NCBI GenBank assembly: GCA_014361085.1
Contig: JACIWG010000003.1
Location: forward strand, 1-27,870
Source of the DNA: Nitrososphaeria archaeon
GTDB taxonomy: Archaea; Thermoproteota; Nitrososphaeria; JACIWG01
DNA length: 27,870 bases
Direction: 5' to 3'
Shown: positions 1 through 6,488 of the stretch, in pieces
Layout of the letters: each line of letters begins with the position of its first letter
How positions within the stretch are numbered: position 1 is the first letter of the stretch
Translations under genes and position numbers: made by a program
Notes under the pieces: model-generated
Database searches by the model: none
What the model was told of the DNA's origin: nothing
Seen by the model: the letters and a program-made list of their open reading frames with translations, nothing else

Positions 1-1203
1 ACCATCAGCGAGAGCCTTGGCAGCAAATGCAAGGTCTTCAATTTTTACCCAAGCGTAATCACAAAGATTACCTGGACTAATGAAGACCGCAGTATTTAAT
101 GGCCCACTAGAATCTATTTGACCATCAAAGTACCCTGTGTCTGCTAAATCAAATACACTTCTTGCATTTTTATTGGGAGAACCACAGTATTGGAAAAGTT
201 TACCTTCTAAACTTGGATTCCCATTAGGGTCAAATTCGGTATTTTCATGCAAAGCTTTTGGTGACATTGCAGCCTTTAATATTGGAAGCTGATACTCATT
301 AACATCCTCGGTTTTTGTCCAAGAACCCTTTTCGGATCCATATACTCGATCTTCGAATATTGCAACTATATCATCGTTTCTTATTACTTGGTCGGATACA
401 TATAATGTTGGATCCACACCAAATTGTTTTATAAATAGGTGCTTGTTATGCTCACCAAAAACATACATGCCATGAGTGGATTTACCGGTGCCAGTTAAGC
501 CCCACACGCACATTATAACCCTTTTACTTTTATCTTCCACAGTCTTTACTGTAAACTCTCTTAGAGCAGCATGCTCGCCACAGCCTCCTTTCTTATAAAC
601 AAAATAGATCCAGTGCGCAAGAAAACCTTTTTTAACTTCACCTTGATATGAGCTACATGTAACAATCGTATAGTCATGATGGGGAAAACGTAGCACCCTT
701 AGCATTTGATTAGTTCCAGGAATATTTGGATTTCCTAAATAATGGGGTATTTCAAACAACATTACATCCGGTTCTTCATCTGATGGAGCTGGAAAATTAA
801 TTTTAGACCATCGGAATGCGATATCAGGGAATTGTGGGTCACAGTACAATCGTGCATGCATTCTTACTGGAGAAACATTAGAACCTAAATAGCAATCAAC
901 TTGTATCAAAGGACCCTGCGCTAGAATATGCTCTAAGACTCTCATCATCAAAAACTTGTATTCAGGCAAAAGTTCATTATCATCTTCCACAACAACGGTT
1001 CCATTTGCTGACCTATGCCATATATTTGAAGCCCACCCCCAAGAACCGTTTTTGAATCCTATACCATACAGTTTTGCACGTTCAAAAAGATCTGGAGGAT
1101 TATTTAAAATTGCCCTTAAACCAGCCTTCTCCTTAAGCATAATAATTTTAAAAAATAAATCCTTAAACCCTTGAATCGTAATCTCATCCTGCTTAATAAG
1201 CAA
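1..1203 (-). CDS. pckA: Phosphoenolpyruvate carboxykinase (ATP), divergent, 3' end outside window
   Basis: Cytosolic enzyme that interconverts oxaloacetate + ATP with PEP + CO2 + ADP, a gluconeogenic/anaplerotic step. 401 codons are visible and the 3' end is cut off. Seen: YQGEVKKG at about residues 186-193, which matches the YAGEMKKG active-site block of ATP-type PEPCK, and the P-loop GLTGTGKST at about 235-243 (family GLSGTGKTT). An Asp-Asp pair (RNDD) and a segment like the family's VFNFEGGCYAKT follow, but about 20 residues further on than in bacterial enzymes, so this is a divergent form with an insertion after the P-loop. Start chosen at TTG 1203: an AGGTGG ribosome-binding site lies 9 nt upstream and an in-frame TAG lies just beyond it; the next in-frame ATG is about 21 codons inside. 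The gene stands alone. Family call is good; exact N-terminus less sure. Confidence 0.8.
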   Translation of the reverse strand, partial: MLIKQDEITIQGFKDLFFKIIMLKEKAGLRAILNNPPDLFERAKLYGIGFKNGSWGWASNIWHRSANGTVVVEDDNELLPEYKFLMMRVLEHILAQGPLIQVDCYLGSNVSPVRMHARLYCDPQFPDIAFRWSKINFPAPSDEEPDVMLFEIPHYLGNPNIPGTNQMLRVLRFPHHDYTIVTCSSYQGEVKKGFLAHWIYFVYKKGGCGEHAALREFTVKTVEDKSKRVIMCVWGLTGTGKSTHGMYVFGEHNKHLFIKQFGVDPTLYVSDQVIRNDDIVAIFEDRVYGSEKGSWTKTEDVNEYQLPILKAAMSPKALHENTEFDPNGNPSLEGKLFQYCGSPNKNARSVFDLADTGYFDGQIDSSGPLNTAVFISPGNLCDYAWVKIEDLAFAAKALADG

Positions 1204-1534
1204 GATAAATACCCACCTCTACTATTATGCTAGTAGAACAATATCTTCGGTAAGAGAGGATCTGATACATCATGGACGAATCGCTGAAAAAGCGCCTAAA
1301 ATTTCATAAATAAATTTTATCTACAAAAAACAAACTTTTTGATAACAAAAAATATGGTATCCCAACAATCTGCAAATCAAACAACAACATTACAAACAAA
1401 TATTTGACATAATGCCAACACAAATTCAATTTAACTTTCAAAATTTTATTAAAAATAAAAATTGCTGCTATAATACCATAACAGTAAACCAATACTTGAC
1501 AATACAGCAAACATGCACTACAATAAATTTATAA
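1204..1534. other. Intergenic, probable pckA leader/promoter
   Basis: AT-rich DNA with no convincing gene. On the minus strand TATA-like runs lie around 1300-1320, and a small hairpin (CGCT 1282-1285, AGCG 1291-1294, GAAAA-type loop) would fall in the pckA 5' leader. A 68-codon minus-strand open frame (1304-1510) is hydrophobic because of base composition, has no ribosome-binding site and is not supported. Confidence 0.4.
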
Positions 1535-1619
1535 TGCAGGGGGTGGGATTTGAACCCACGAACCCCTACGGGACAGGGTTCTAAGCCCTGCGCCTTTGAC
1601 CTGGCTTGGCAACCCCTGC
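1535..1619 (-). tRNA. tRNA-Leu (anticodon TAG)
   Basis: Class II tRNA, 85 nt, reading CUA. The acceptor stem pairs GCAGGGG with CCCCTGC, with discriminator A. The anticodon stem CAGGG/CCCTG closes the loop CTTAGAA, giving anticodon TAG. A long variable arm follows, as expected for tRNA-Leu, then the T arm with GTTCAAATC. No intron, and the terminal CCA is not encoded (the next bases are TTA). Confidence 0.92.
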
Positions 1620-1739
1620 GCCTCGTTTATTGAGTTTTAGTTATTGTGATTTAAAGTTTTCTTCTATGGGGACATATAATTAGAGATAGAGTTGTTATAA
1701 AAGGAATGATTAAAAATAAATAGGTTAAAATTGATACTC

Positions 1740-1966
1740 TCCATGGCTGAAGCCGGGAGATTCTTGCACACAGCCACTTCAGCACTCGGGGATACATATG
1801 TTTCAGCGTTCACTCCCTTCACGGCTCCATGGCTATCTGCAAAGGGCTGTGCCACCAGCCCGTTAGCAACTTCTCCATCTGGAGAAACCCTATATTTTAC
1901 TGGAACCTCCTCCCCCCAATTCGGTCCAGAGCCTTATTCCAACATTCGGACATCCGGACCACATCC
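1740..1966 (-). pseudogene. Frameshifted tnpB-like C-terminal remnant (repeat copy A)
   Basis: On the minus strand this stretch reads WNKALDRIGG and then, after a one-base slip in a G tract near 1918-1925, VPVKYRVSPDGEVA. It continues into an open frame with the blocks AVKGVNAETYVSP and KNLPASAMES. The composition resembles the variable tail after the zinc ribbon of IS200/IS605-type TnpB proteins, but no RuvC or zinc-ribbon part is left. The frameshift, the missing 5' part and a second partial copy at 20487-20586 argue for a decayed insertion-sequence fragment. The TnpB assignment is inference from the style of the tail; the repeat and the frameshift are seen directly. Confidence 0.4.
1863..1966 (-). 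repeat. Dispersed repeat, copy A (about 100 bp)
   Basis: Nearly identical, in inverted orientation within the window, to 20487-20586. Shared blocks include TTGGAATAAGGCTCTGGA, GAGGTTCCAGTAAAATA and TTCTCCAGATGGAGAAGT. The copies differ by small indels: copy A has GGGGGGAGGAGG where copy B has GGGGGGGAGG, and copy A has two extra bases after AAAATA. Confidence 0.8.
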
Positions 1967-1978
1967 AATGCAGAATAT

Positions 1979-2057
1979 TTACCGAAAGCCTTTAAATCTT
2001 TCACCCACTCATCCCCCTAACTGAAGTTAGGGGCTTTCTGGACGCCGGTTTCGGTAA
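1979..2057. repeat. Nested inverted repeats (possible IS end)
   Basis: An inner perfect 8-bp hairpin, CCCCTAAC (2014-2021) and GTTAGGGG (2026-2033), with a TGAA tetraloop, sits inside an outer 9-bp inverted repeat, TTACCGAAA (1979-1987) and TTTCGGTAA (2049-2057). Subterminal hairpins of this kind are typical of IS200/IS605 ends, and this one lies beside the tnpB-like remnant. It could be the end of the decayed element or a small palindromic non-autonomous derivative. Confidence 0.5.
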
Positions 2058-2096
2058 TAGAATTCGGGGTATCTGAAGTTAAGGAATTTTAAGATA

Positions 2097-2435
2097 CAAC
2101 ATTTATATGATGTTAAAGAGGCTAAAGAGAAAATGCTTAATGACCAAATTTTAGGTGAAGTTTTTTTAAACTTTCCATAGATGGTGTTAGAAAGGAGAAC
2201 ATACGTTTAGAGAACATTCCTTTGGTGTTAGAGACTTAGAGACTTTTTTAAAGATGATGAATTCGAGTTTAAGATTTCTTGCTTTGGCCGATTAGAGGGG
2301 TTGGAATATATGTTGAAGTTTATTAATTATGCAATAAAAGATAGAAGGATAATGTGTAATGTTAGGGTGAACAGGAAAGTTAGTATAAAAGAAGTTTCAG
2401 TGGTTAGAGATAAGGTCACAGTTGTACTTGAATAG
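2097..2435 (+). pseudogene. Broken gene of unknown family
   Basis: Three frames must be joined to read one protein-like sequence: an opening segment with VKEAKEKMLNDQILGE, then LSIDGVRKENIRLENIP, then a frame open to TAG 2433-2435 that contains DEFEFKISCFGRLEGLEYM and ends SVVRDKVTVVLE. Breaks are near 2165 (run of T) and 2235. Charged and hydrophobic residues alternate in a normal protein pattern in each frame, which suggests a small (about 110 aa) gene decayed by indels. I do not recognise the family. The alternative is that only the last frame (from ATG 2311) is a short gene. Confidence 0.35.
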
Positions 2436-2465
2436 TATACTGTTTTCTATCCATTTTTATATTTG

Positions 2466-2531
2466 ATTCAGGTGAGATGCATTTCTTCATAGGGCGTGTC
2501 CTACCCTCTGTGCAGATTAGTGTCATCACAT
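2466..2531 (-). ncRNA. Possible C/D box sRNA
   Basis: On the minus strand a perfect C box GTGATGA (2523-2529) is followed by a C'-like ATGAAGA (2484-2490), a 12-nt spacer (2472-2483) and a D box CTGA (2468-2471). The C'-to-D spacing of 12 nt is normal for archaeal guide RNAs. Against it: there is no clear D' box, and the flanks do not form a good terminal stem. It lies just downstream of pyrB on the same strand. Confidence 0.25.
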
Positions 2532-2602
2532 TATTTGTGAATACGTTAATAGAAATATTTATCATTTTCTGTTTGGTTTTAAAATTATCTATTCCTATGC
2601 TC

Positions 2603-3532
2603 TTACACTTTTGCGTCTAAGATAGATGATAGAAGGGCTGCTCGTAACTTTTTTCCATATAATGTTTGTTTAAAGTATCTCGCATACCGTGAACTATCTA
2701 CTTCATAAGAGATTTCGTCTACTCGAGGTAATGGATGTAATATTATTAGGTCTTCTTTTGCTTTTTGTAGAATTTTTAAGTTCACTACATAAGAGCTTCT
2801 TACTTTTTCGTATTCTGCAAGGTCTGGAAAACGTTCTTTTTGAACTCTTGTTACATAAAGTACATCAAGTTCTGGCAAAACTTCTTCAACATTATCATGC
2901 TCAGAGAGAGCTATTTTCTTTTCTAGGTCAAAGAAAATTTCTCTCCTTACTCTCAACATTGGGTGTGAAATAAGTTTTATTTTTACATTGAACAATGATA
3001 AAGCGTACAAAAGTGAGTATACTGTTCGCCCATACTTTAAATCGCCCAAAATGCCTATCTTTAAACCATCAATTACACCCTTTTCCTTGATTATTGTATA
3101 AAGATCTGTCATCGCTTGTGTAGGATGTTCCTCGGTACCACTTCCTCCATTTATTATTGGCTTGTTTGAAACTTCAGCCGCAAACTTAGCGGCACCATCT
3201 TTATAATGGCGTATAACAACTACATCAACATAATTTTCTACAGTTCTTATTGTATCAGCCAAATTTTCGCCTTTTTCAACTGAGGAAGTTCGAGGTTCCG
3301 CGAAACCTAAACATTTACCACCAAGCCATAACATTGCAGCTTCAAAGCTTAATCTAGTTCTAGTGCTTGGTTCGAAAAAAAGATAACCTAAAATTTTTCC
3401 TTCAAGAAGATGTCCACGTTCTTTTTCAGACAAATTTTCTATTCTATCGGCTACACCAAAAAGATATAGGAGATCGTCTTTAGAAAAATCCTTTATTGAA
3501 ACCACATCCCTATTTTTAAATGGGTTACCCAT
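2603..3532 (-). CDS. pyrB: Aspartate carbamoyltransferase catalytic subunit
   Basis: Catalyses carbamoyl phosphate + aspartate to carbamoyl aspartate, the committed step of UMP synthesis, in a complex with PyrI. Seen: the carbamoyl-phosphate motif FEPSTRTRLSFE at about residues 53-64, SVEKGENLADT at about 84-94, the HPTQAMTDL block at about 136-144, and HPLPRVDEI in the C-terminal domain. About 309 aa, normal for the family. TTG 3538 and ATG 3535 are also possible, but GGTGA lies 6 nt upstream of ATG 3532, which I prefer. The gene follows tnpB on the same strand with only about 14 nt between, so it may now be read from the upstream HTH-tnpB promoter. Its partner pyrI is on the opposite strand beyond the element; in many archaea pyrB and pyrI are adjacent and co-directional. 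Confidence 0.95.
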   Translation of the reverse strand: MGNPFKNRDVVSIKDFSKDDLLYLFGVADRIENLSEKERGHLLEGKILGYLFFEPSTRTRLSFEAAMLWLGGKCLGFAEPRTSSVEKGENLADTIRTVENYVDVVVIRHYKDGAAKFAAEVSNKPIINGGSGTEEHPTQAMTDLYTIIKEKGVIDGLKIGILGDLKYGRTVYSLLYALSLFNVKIKLISHPMLRVRREIFFDLEKKIALSEHDNVEEVLPELDVLYVTRVQKERFPDLAEYEKVRSSYVVNLKILQKAKEDLIILHPLPRVDEISYEVDSSRYARYFKQTLYGKKLRAALLSSILDAKV

Positions 3533-3546
3533 CATCAATCACCGTT

Positions 3547-4755
3547 CTAACCTCCATAGATGTTTATAGTTTTTTGTCTATGGAGGCCTTCCCTCACAGG
3601 CTTTGTCCCCTTCACGGTGGCTACGAGCCACTTTGGGGATAAGCCTACTAGGGCTTTCGCCGAGAACGGTATACCTACTCGGCTCATCTGAGGTAGGGCC
3701 TTCTTAAGGATGTTTATACACGCTATTTGGTGGCTTGAGGTTTCATAACCGCACTTTTTACATTTGAAGACCCACCCTTTTCGGGCTCGAGCATCCCCAC
3801 ATACCGGGCAGGTCTTGGAATTGTTTTTAGCGTCTACATCTTTAAGCCTTGGAACTCCAAGCCAATCCGCCTTGTAATTCATTTGAAAACTGATCTTTCC
3901 ATGGGACCATAAATTCAACCTTCGCCTTACGCCTTTTCCCTTCCTGTTAATGCCCTTATTGATGCCTTTGATGTCCTCCGTTACAATCACAACCTTCTCC
4001 TCAAGTGCTTTCTCGACCAGAAACTTGGTGGCAACGTGGAGGATGTTGTTTGCCTTCCTTCTAGCTTTGCCTTTGATATATCTGCGTTTCCTCTCTCTAA
4101 TTTCTTGATACCTCTTCTGTATGTGCTTGGCCTCGCTTATGTCTATATGTATCCATTCGGTTTTCTCCTCCTTTACTAATAAGGCATCTACGCTCTTCTC
4201 GTTTATGTCGTATGCAATAATGCCAATAGGCTCATAAGGCTGAACATCACGCTTTATCGTGGCATTTAAGAACCACCTATCCCCTCTTTTGACGAGCATA
4301 GCCCCTTGCCTAATTTCTTCCAGGAACCGCTCTTGAAATCTTGTAGGCTTCAACGGTAAATATAAATGCCCGTTGCCGATATTGAGCCTTAAAACCTTGC
4401 CTTCAATCTTGAATAAGTGGTAATCATCGAGCATGAGTGAGTTTAAGTTTGAAACTTCGGGTTTGTCCCTTTTCGTCAAACCCAGTTTTTTACGTTTCTT
4501 GAAGCTTTTACATATACCCAAAGCCATTGTGAAGGATGTATAAATGTAGTGTGAAGCTAAGTTCGGATATTTTGCCCGCAACTTTTCATATAAAGCTTCA
4601 TGAAGCCTCTTCCTCGACGTTATCCCCATTTCTATAGTATAATCTATGCTTTGCTGAACGATATCACTGTAGGCTTTAAGCAGTTCGCTTAGTGTTCTTT
4701 CCTTCCTTCCTACAAGGGGAACAATAGGTATTTGAATGCACTTTACAGCCGCCAT
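3547..4755 (-). CDS. tnpB: TnpB (IS607/IS605 RNA-guided nuclease family), RuvC-III Asp apparently lost
   Basis: 402 aa, the size of TnpB, the transposon-encoded ancestor of Cas12 that is guided by an omega RNA. Seen: RuvC-I aspartate D183 in AYDINE, RuvC-II glutamate E260 in VTEDIKG, and the zinc ribbon CPVCG (316-320) with CKKCG (332-336). At RuvC-III, where the family usually has D-R-D-x-N-A-A-x-N-I, this protein reads S-S-H-Q-I-A-C-I-N-I, so His342 stands where the catalytic Asp is expected. The nuclease may therefore be inactive. Start ATG 4755 overlaps the end of the HTH gene by 13 nt and has a strong GGAGGTTG site 6 nt upstream. The 3' end encodes a hairpin at 3551-3586. The region looks richer in G+C than its neighbours, which fits horizontal acquisition. 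Confidence 0.9.
   Translation of the reverse strand: MAAVKCIQIPIVPLVGRKERTLSELLKAYSDIVQQSIDYTIEMGITSRKRLHEALYEKLRAKYPNLASHYIYTSFTMALGICKSFKKRKKLGLTKRDKPEVSNLNSLMLDDYHLFKIEGKVLRLNIGNGHLYLPLKPTRFQERFLEEIRQGAMLVKRGDRWFLNATIKRDVQPYEPIGIIAYDINEKSVDALLVKEEKTEWIHIDISEAKHIQKRYQEIRERKRRYIKGKARRKANNILHVATKFLVEKALEEKVVIVTEDIKGINKGINRKGKGVRRRLNLWSHGKISFQMNYKADWLGVPRLKDVDAKNNSKTCPVCGDARARKGWVFKCKKCGYETSSHQIACINILKKALPQMSRVGIPFSAKALVGLSPKWLVATVKGTKPVREGLHRQKTINIYGG
3551..3586 (-). repeat. Perfect 10-bp hairpin at tnpB 3' end (possible omega RNA / right end)
   Basis: Arms CCTCCATAGA (3551-3560) and TCTATGGAGG (3577-3586) enclose a 16-nt AT-rich loop. The hairpin includes the last codons of tnpB, just before its TAG. 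In TnpB systems the omega RNA overlaps the 3' end of tnpB and continues past the right end into the guide. Here the bases past the hairpin are the pyrB leader and start. It could also act as a terminator-like or attenuating structure before pyrB. Confidence 0.55.
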
Positions 4756-4931
4756 TTTCCAACCTCCAGTATCCGCCTAATCTCGCTTTCAGGAAACCTA
4801 TACCTGCCACTTGGAAGCCTAACAGCCTTTATTTTGCCCTCCTTAACCCACTTCCAAAGAGTTCTACGGTCTATCCTCAGTATTTCACATACTTCCTTAG
4901 GCTTCAGATATTTCTCGAAAGTAGACATCAT
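4743..4931 (-). CDS. MerR/excisionase-type HTH protein: IS607 TnpA without recombinase domain
   Basis: A 62-64 aa protein that is almost entirely one winged HTH: LKPKEVCEILRIDRRTLW (recognition region), WVKEGKIKAVRLPSGRYRF (wing) and PESEIRRIL. This matches the N-terminal DNA-binding domain of IS607 serine-recombinase TnpA, which normally has about 200 aa and a catalytic resolvase domain. Here a stop follows the HTH, and the stop region overlaps the tnpB start with a good ribosome-binding site, so the two genes are translationally coupled as in IS607. No resolvase remnant is seen between them. ATG 4931 lies about 24-32 nt from the TATA-like palindrome GGTATTTATACC (4952-4963); TTG 4937 is the alternative start. 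It may be a non-autonomous derivative or a small DNA-binding regulator. Confidence 0.8.
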   Translation of the reverse strand: MMSTFEKYLKPKEVCEILRIDRRTLWKWVKEGKIKAVRLPSGRYRFPESEIRRILEVGKWRL

Positions 4932-4951
4932 AGACAAAATAGAGAGAAACT

Positions 4952-4963
4952 GGTATAAATACC
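4952..4963 (-). promoter_or_regulatory. TATA-like palindrome upstream of HTH-tnpB
   Basis: GGTATAAATACC is a perfect 12-bp palindrome that contains TATTTATA on the minus strand. Its distance from ATG 4931 fits a leaderless transcript for the HTH-tnpB(-pyrB) unit. The symmetry would also suit a dimeric operator; both roles are inferred. Confidence 0.45.
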
Positions 4964-5054
4964 TATCTATTCAGAAACTGCTGACAAACCCTCTAAGTTT
5001 GTAAACATTTAAAATAAAAATATATGTGTAGGTTGATATGAGTGATTGAGTGCG

Positions 5055-5510
5055 ATGCCAGAAAAGGAGTTGTTGGTACAGAAAATAAAGAATGGGACTG
5101 TGATAGATCATATAGTGGCTGGGAAAGCACTTCAAGTACTTTCTATATTAGGTGTTAGCGGTTCCGAAGGGAAAACGATAACTATTGCTATGAATGTTCC
5201 TAGTAAAAAGTATGGTAGGAAAGATATTGTTAAAATTGAAGACACATACTTGTCTCCTGAAATTACGAATAAAATTTCACTAATTACACCTCATGCCACT
5301 GTTAATATTATCAGAGAATATGAGGTTGTTGAAAAAAGGCCATTAGAATTACCGGATGAAATTATAGGTTTATTTAAGTGCCCGAATCCCAACTGCATAA
5401 CTAATGCCAGTGAACCAATAGAAACAAAATTTTATTTGCCATCAAAGGATCCTCCGCTTCTAAGATGCAAATATTGTGAAAGAATATATGCACCTTCTGA
5501 GGTAATATAG
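5055..5510 (+). CDS. pyrI: Aspartate carbamoyltransferase regulatory subunit
   Basis: Allosteric nucleotide-binding subunit of aspartate carbamoyltransferase; it binds CTP/ATP and holds the catalytic trimers together through a zinc domain. Seen: N-terminal KIKNGTVIDHIVAGKAL, a close match to PyrI, LITPHATVNIIREYEVV in the allosteric domain, and zinc ligands C-x4-C (CPNPNC) and C-x2-C (CKYC) near the C-terminus. 151 aa, a normal length. ATG 5055 is chosen over TTG 5046 because the family begins just before this point. AT-rich TATA-like sequence lies at 5008-5030. It is divergent from pyrB, with the HTH-tnpB unit between them. The ATP synthase subunit H gene starts directly after its stop. Confidence 0.94.
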   Translation: MPEKELLVQKIKNGTVIDHIVAGKALQVLSILGVSGSEGKTITIAMNVPSKKYGRKDIVKIEDTYLSPEITNKISLITPHATVNIIREYEVVEKRPLELPDEIIGLFKCPNPNCITNASEPIETKFYLPSKDPPLLRCKYCERIYAPSEVI

Positions 5511-5511
5511 A

Positions 5512-5847
5512 ATGGAAAAAAAAGTTTTTGAATCAATTATCGAAATAGAAAATAAGAAAAAGAGTGAAATAGAAGAGGTATTAAGGGAGGCAGAAGAAAT
5601 AAGAAGAAAGGCTGAAGTTGAAGGGAAAAGAATTTATGAAGAAATTATTAATAAAAGGACAGAAGAGGGAAAAGATGAAGCAAGAAAAATAATATTGGAG
5701 GCTGAAAGAAAAAGTGAAATAGAATATAAAAGGATAATGTCAGAAGCAGAAGAGAAAAGGAAAAAATTAAGAGAAAATGTGAAAAATTGTGAAGAGGAGG
5801 CTATAAGTGAAATTTTAAAAATACTCTTGGAAAGGTGGAAGGAATGA
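5512..5847 (+). CDS. atpH: A/V-type ATP synthase subunit H (peripheral stalk)
   Basis: 111 aa, almost wholly a charged coiled coil with long runs of Glu, Lys and Arg (EIEEVLREAEEIRRKAEVEG and similar heptads). This matches archaeal subunit H (AhaH), which pairs with subunit E to form the peripheral stalk joining the A1 head to the membrane part. The ATG follows the pyrI stop by 1 nt, and the 3' end overlaps the region just before atpE. Low-complexity coiled coils are hard to assign alone; the call rests on size, the adjacent subunit E and the E-F order. Subunits I, K, C, A, B and D are not in the window. Confidence 0.75.
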   Translation: MEKKVFESIIEIENKKKSEIEEVLREAEEIRRKAEVEGKRIYEEIINKRTEEGKDEARKIILEAERKSEIEYKRIMSEAEEKRKKLRENVKNCEEEAISEILKILLERWKE

Positions 5848-6488
5848 ATAAGGTTATAAATCTTGATTCACTTTTAGAAACAATAGAAGGAGAATATGAG
5901 AGGCAAAAAAAGATGATTATAGATAAAGCTAAAGAGGATTATGAAAAAATCTTACAGAAATATAGAGATGAAGCAGATAGGAGGGCGAGAGAAGAGGTTA
6001 ATAAGATTGTGGAGGAGGCGAAAAGAAAAGCCGGATTAATACTTCAGAAAAAGATATCTGAAGCTGAGTTGAACGCTAAATGGGAATTGCTTAAAGATAA
6101 GGAGGAAGCATTCAAGTATATTGTAGATAAATTTTTAGAAAAAGTTTATGAGAAACAGTATTTGGAAATGGCGAAGGAAGTTCTTTTTTGGCATATTTAT
6201 AGGACTCTAAAAACACTTAATATAGAAAAATGTGTTATTAGAGTTAATGAAAAATCAAAAAAATTAATTGACAAAGATAGTTTAAGGAAAAAATTAAAGG
6301 AAGACGGGTTAAAGATACAGTTAAGTTTTAAAGAGGATAAAAGTATTAATGGAGAAGCGATTATAGAGGCGCTTGAAGGAAAACTGAGAGTAGACTGTTC
6401 ATTTAGAGAAATGATTGCAAAAGATGAGGACCTAATAAAAAAATTGCTTAATGAAAAAATTTTTGAAAAAGAGGGGGATCAGAGATAG
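5844..6488 (+). CDS. atpE: A/V-type ATP synthase subunit E (peripheral stalk)
   Basis: 214 aa. The N-terminal half is a helical coiled coil (ERQKKMIIDKAKEDYEKIL onward, with ADRRAREEVNKIVEEAKRKA). The C-terminal half is a globular alpha/beta domain (CVIRVNEKSKKLI, LSFKEDKSINGEAIIE, VDCSFREMI), the layout of subunit E. It partners subunit H in the outer stalk at the membrane-anchored A1Ao complex. ATG 5844 overlaps the atpH stop by 4 nt and has AGGTGG-type pairing just upstream; GTG 5835 is less likely. Its stop TAG overlaps the proposed start of subunit F. Confidence 0.88.
   Translation: MNKVINLDSLLETIEGEYERQKKMIIDKAKEDYEKILQKYRDEADRRAREEVNKIVEEAKRKAGLILQKKISEAELNAKWELLKDKEEAFKYIVDKFLEKVYEKQYLEMAKEVLFWHIYRTLKTLNIEKCVIRVNEKSKKLIDKDSLRKKLKEDGLKIQLSFKEDKSINGEAIIEALEGKLRVDCSFREMIAKDEDLIKKLLNEKIFEKEGDQR

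Noticed and set aside
1304..1510. 68-codon hydrophobic minus-strand frame
   Set aside because: AT-driven composition, no ribosome-binding site, and no protein-like motif.
1731..2024. 97-codon plus-strand frame over the repeat
   Set aside because: The opposite strand carries the recognisable repeat/tnpB-like reading; this frame is its shadow and runs through the palindromes.
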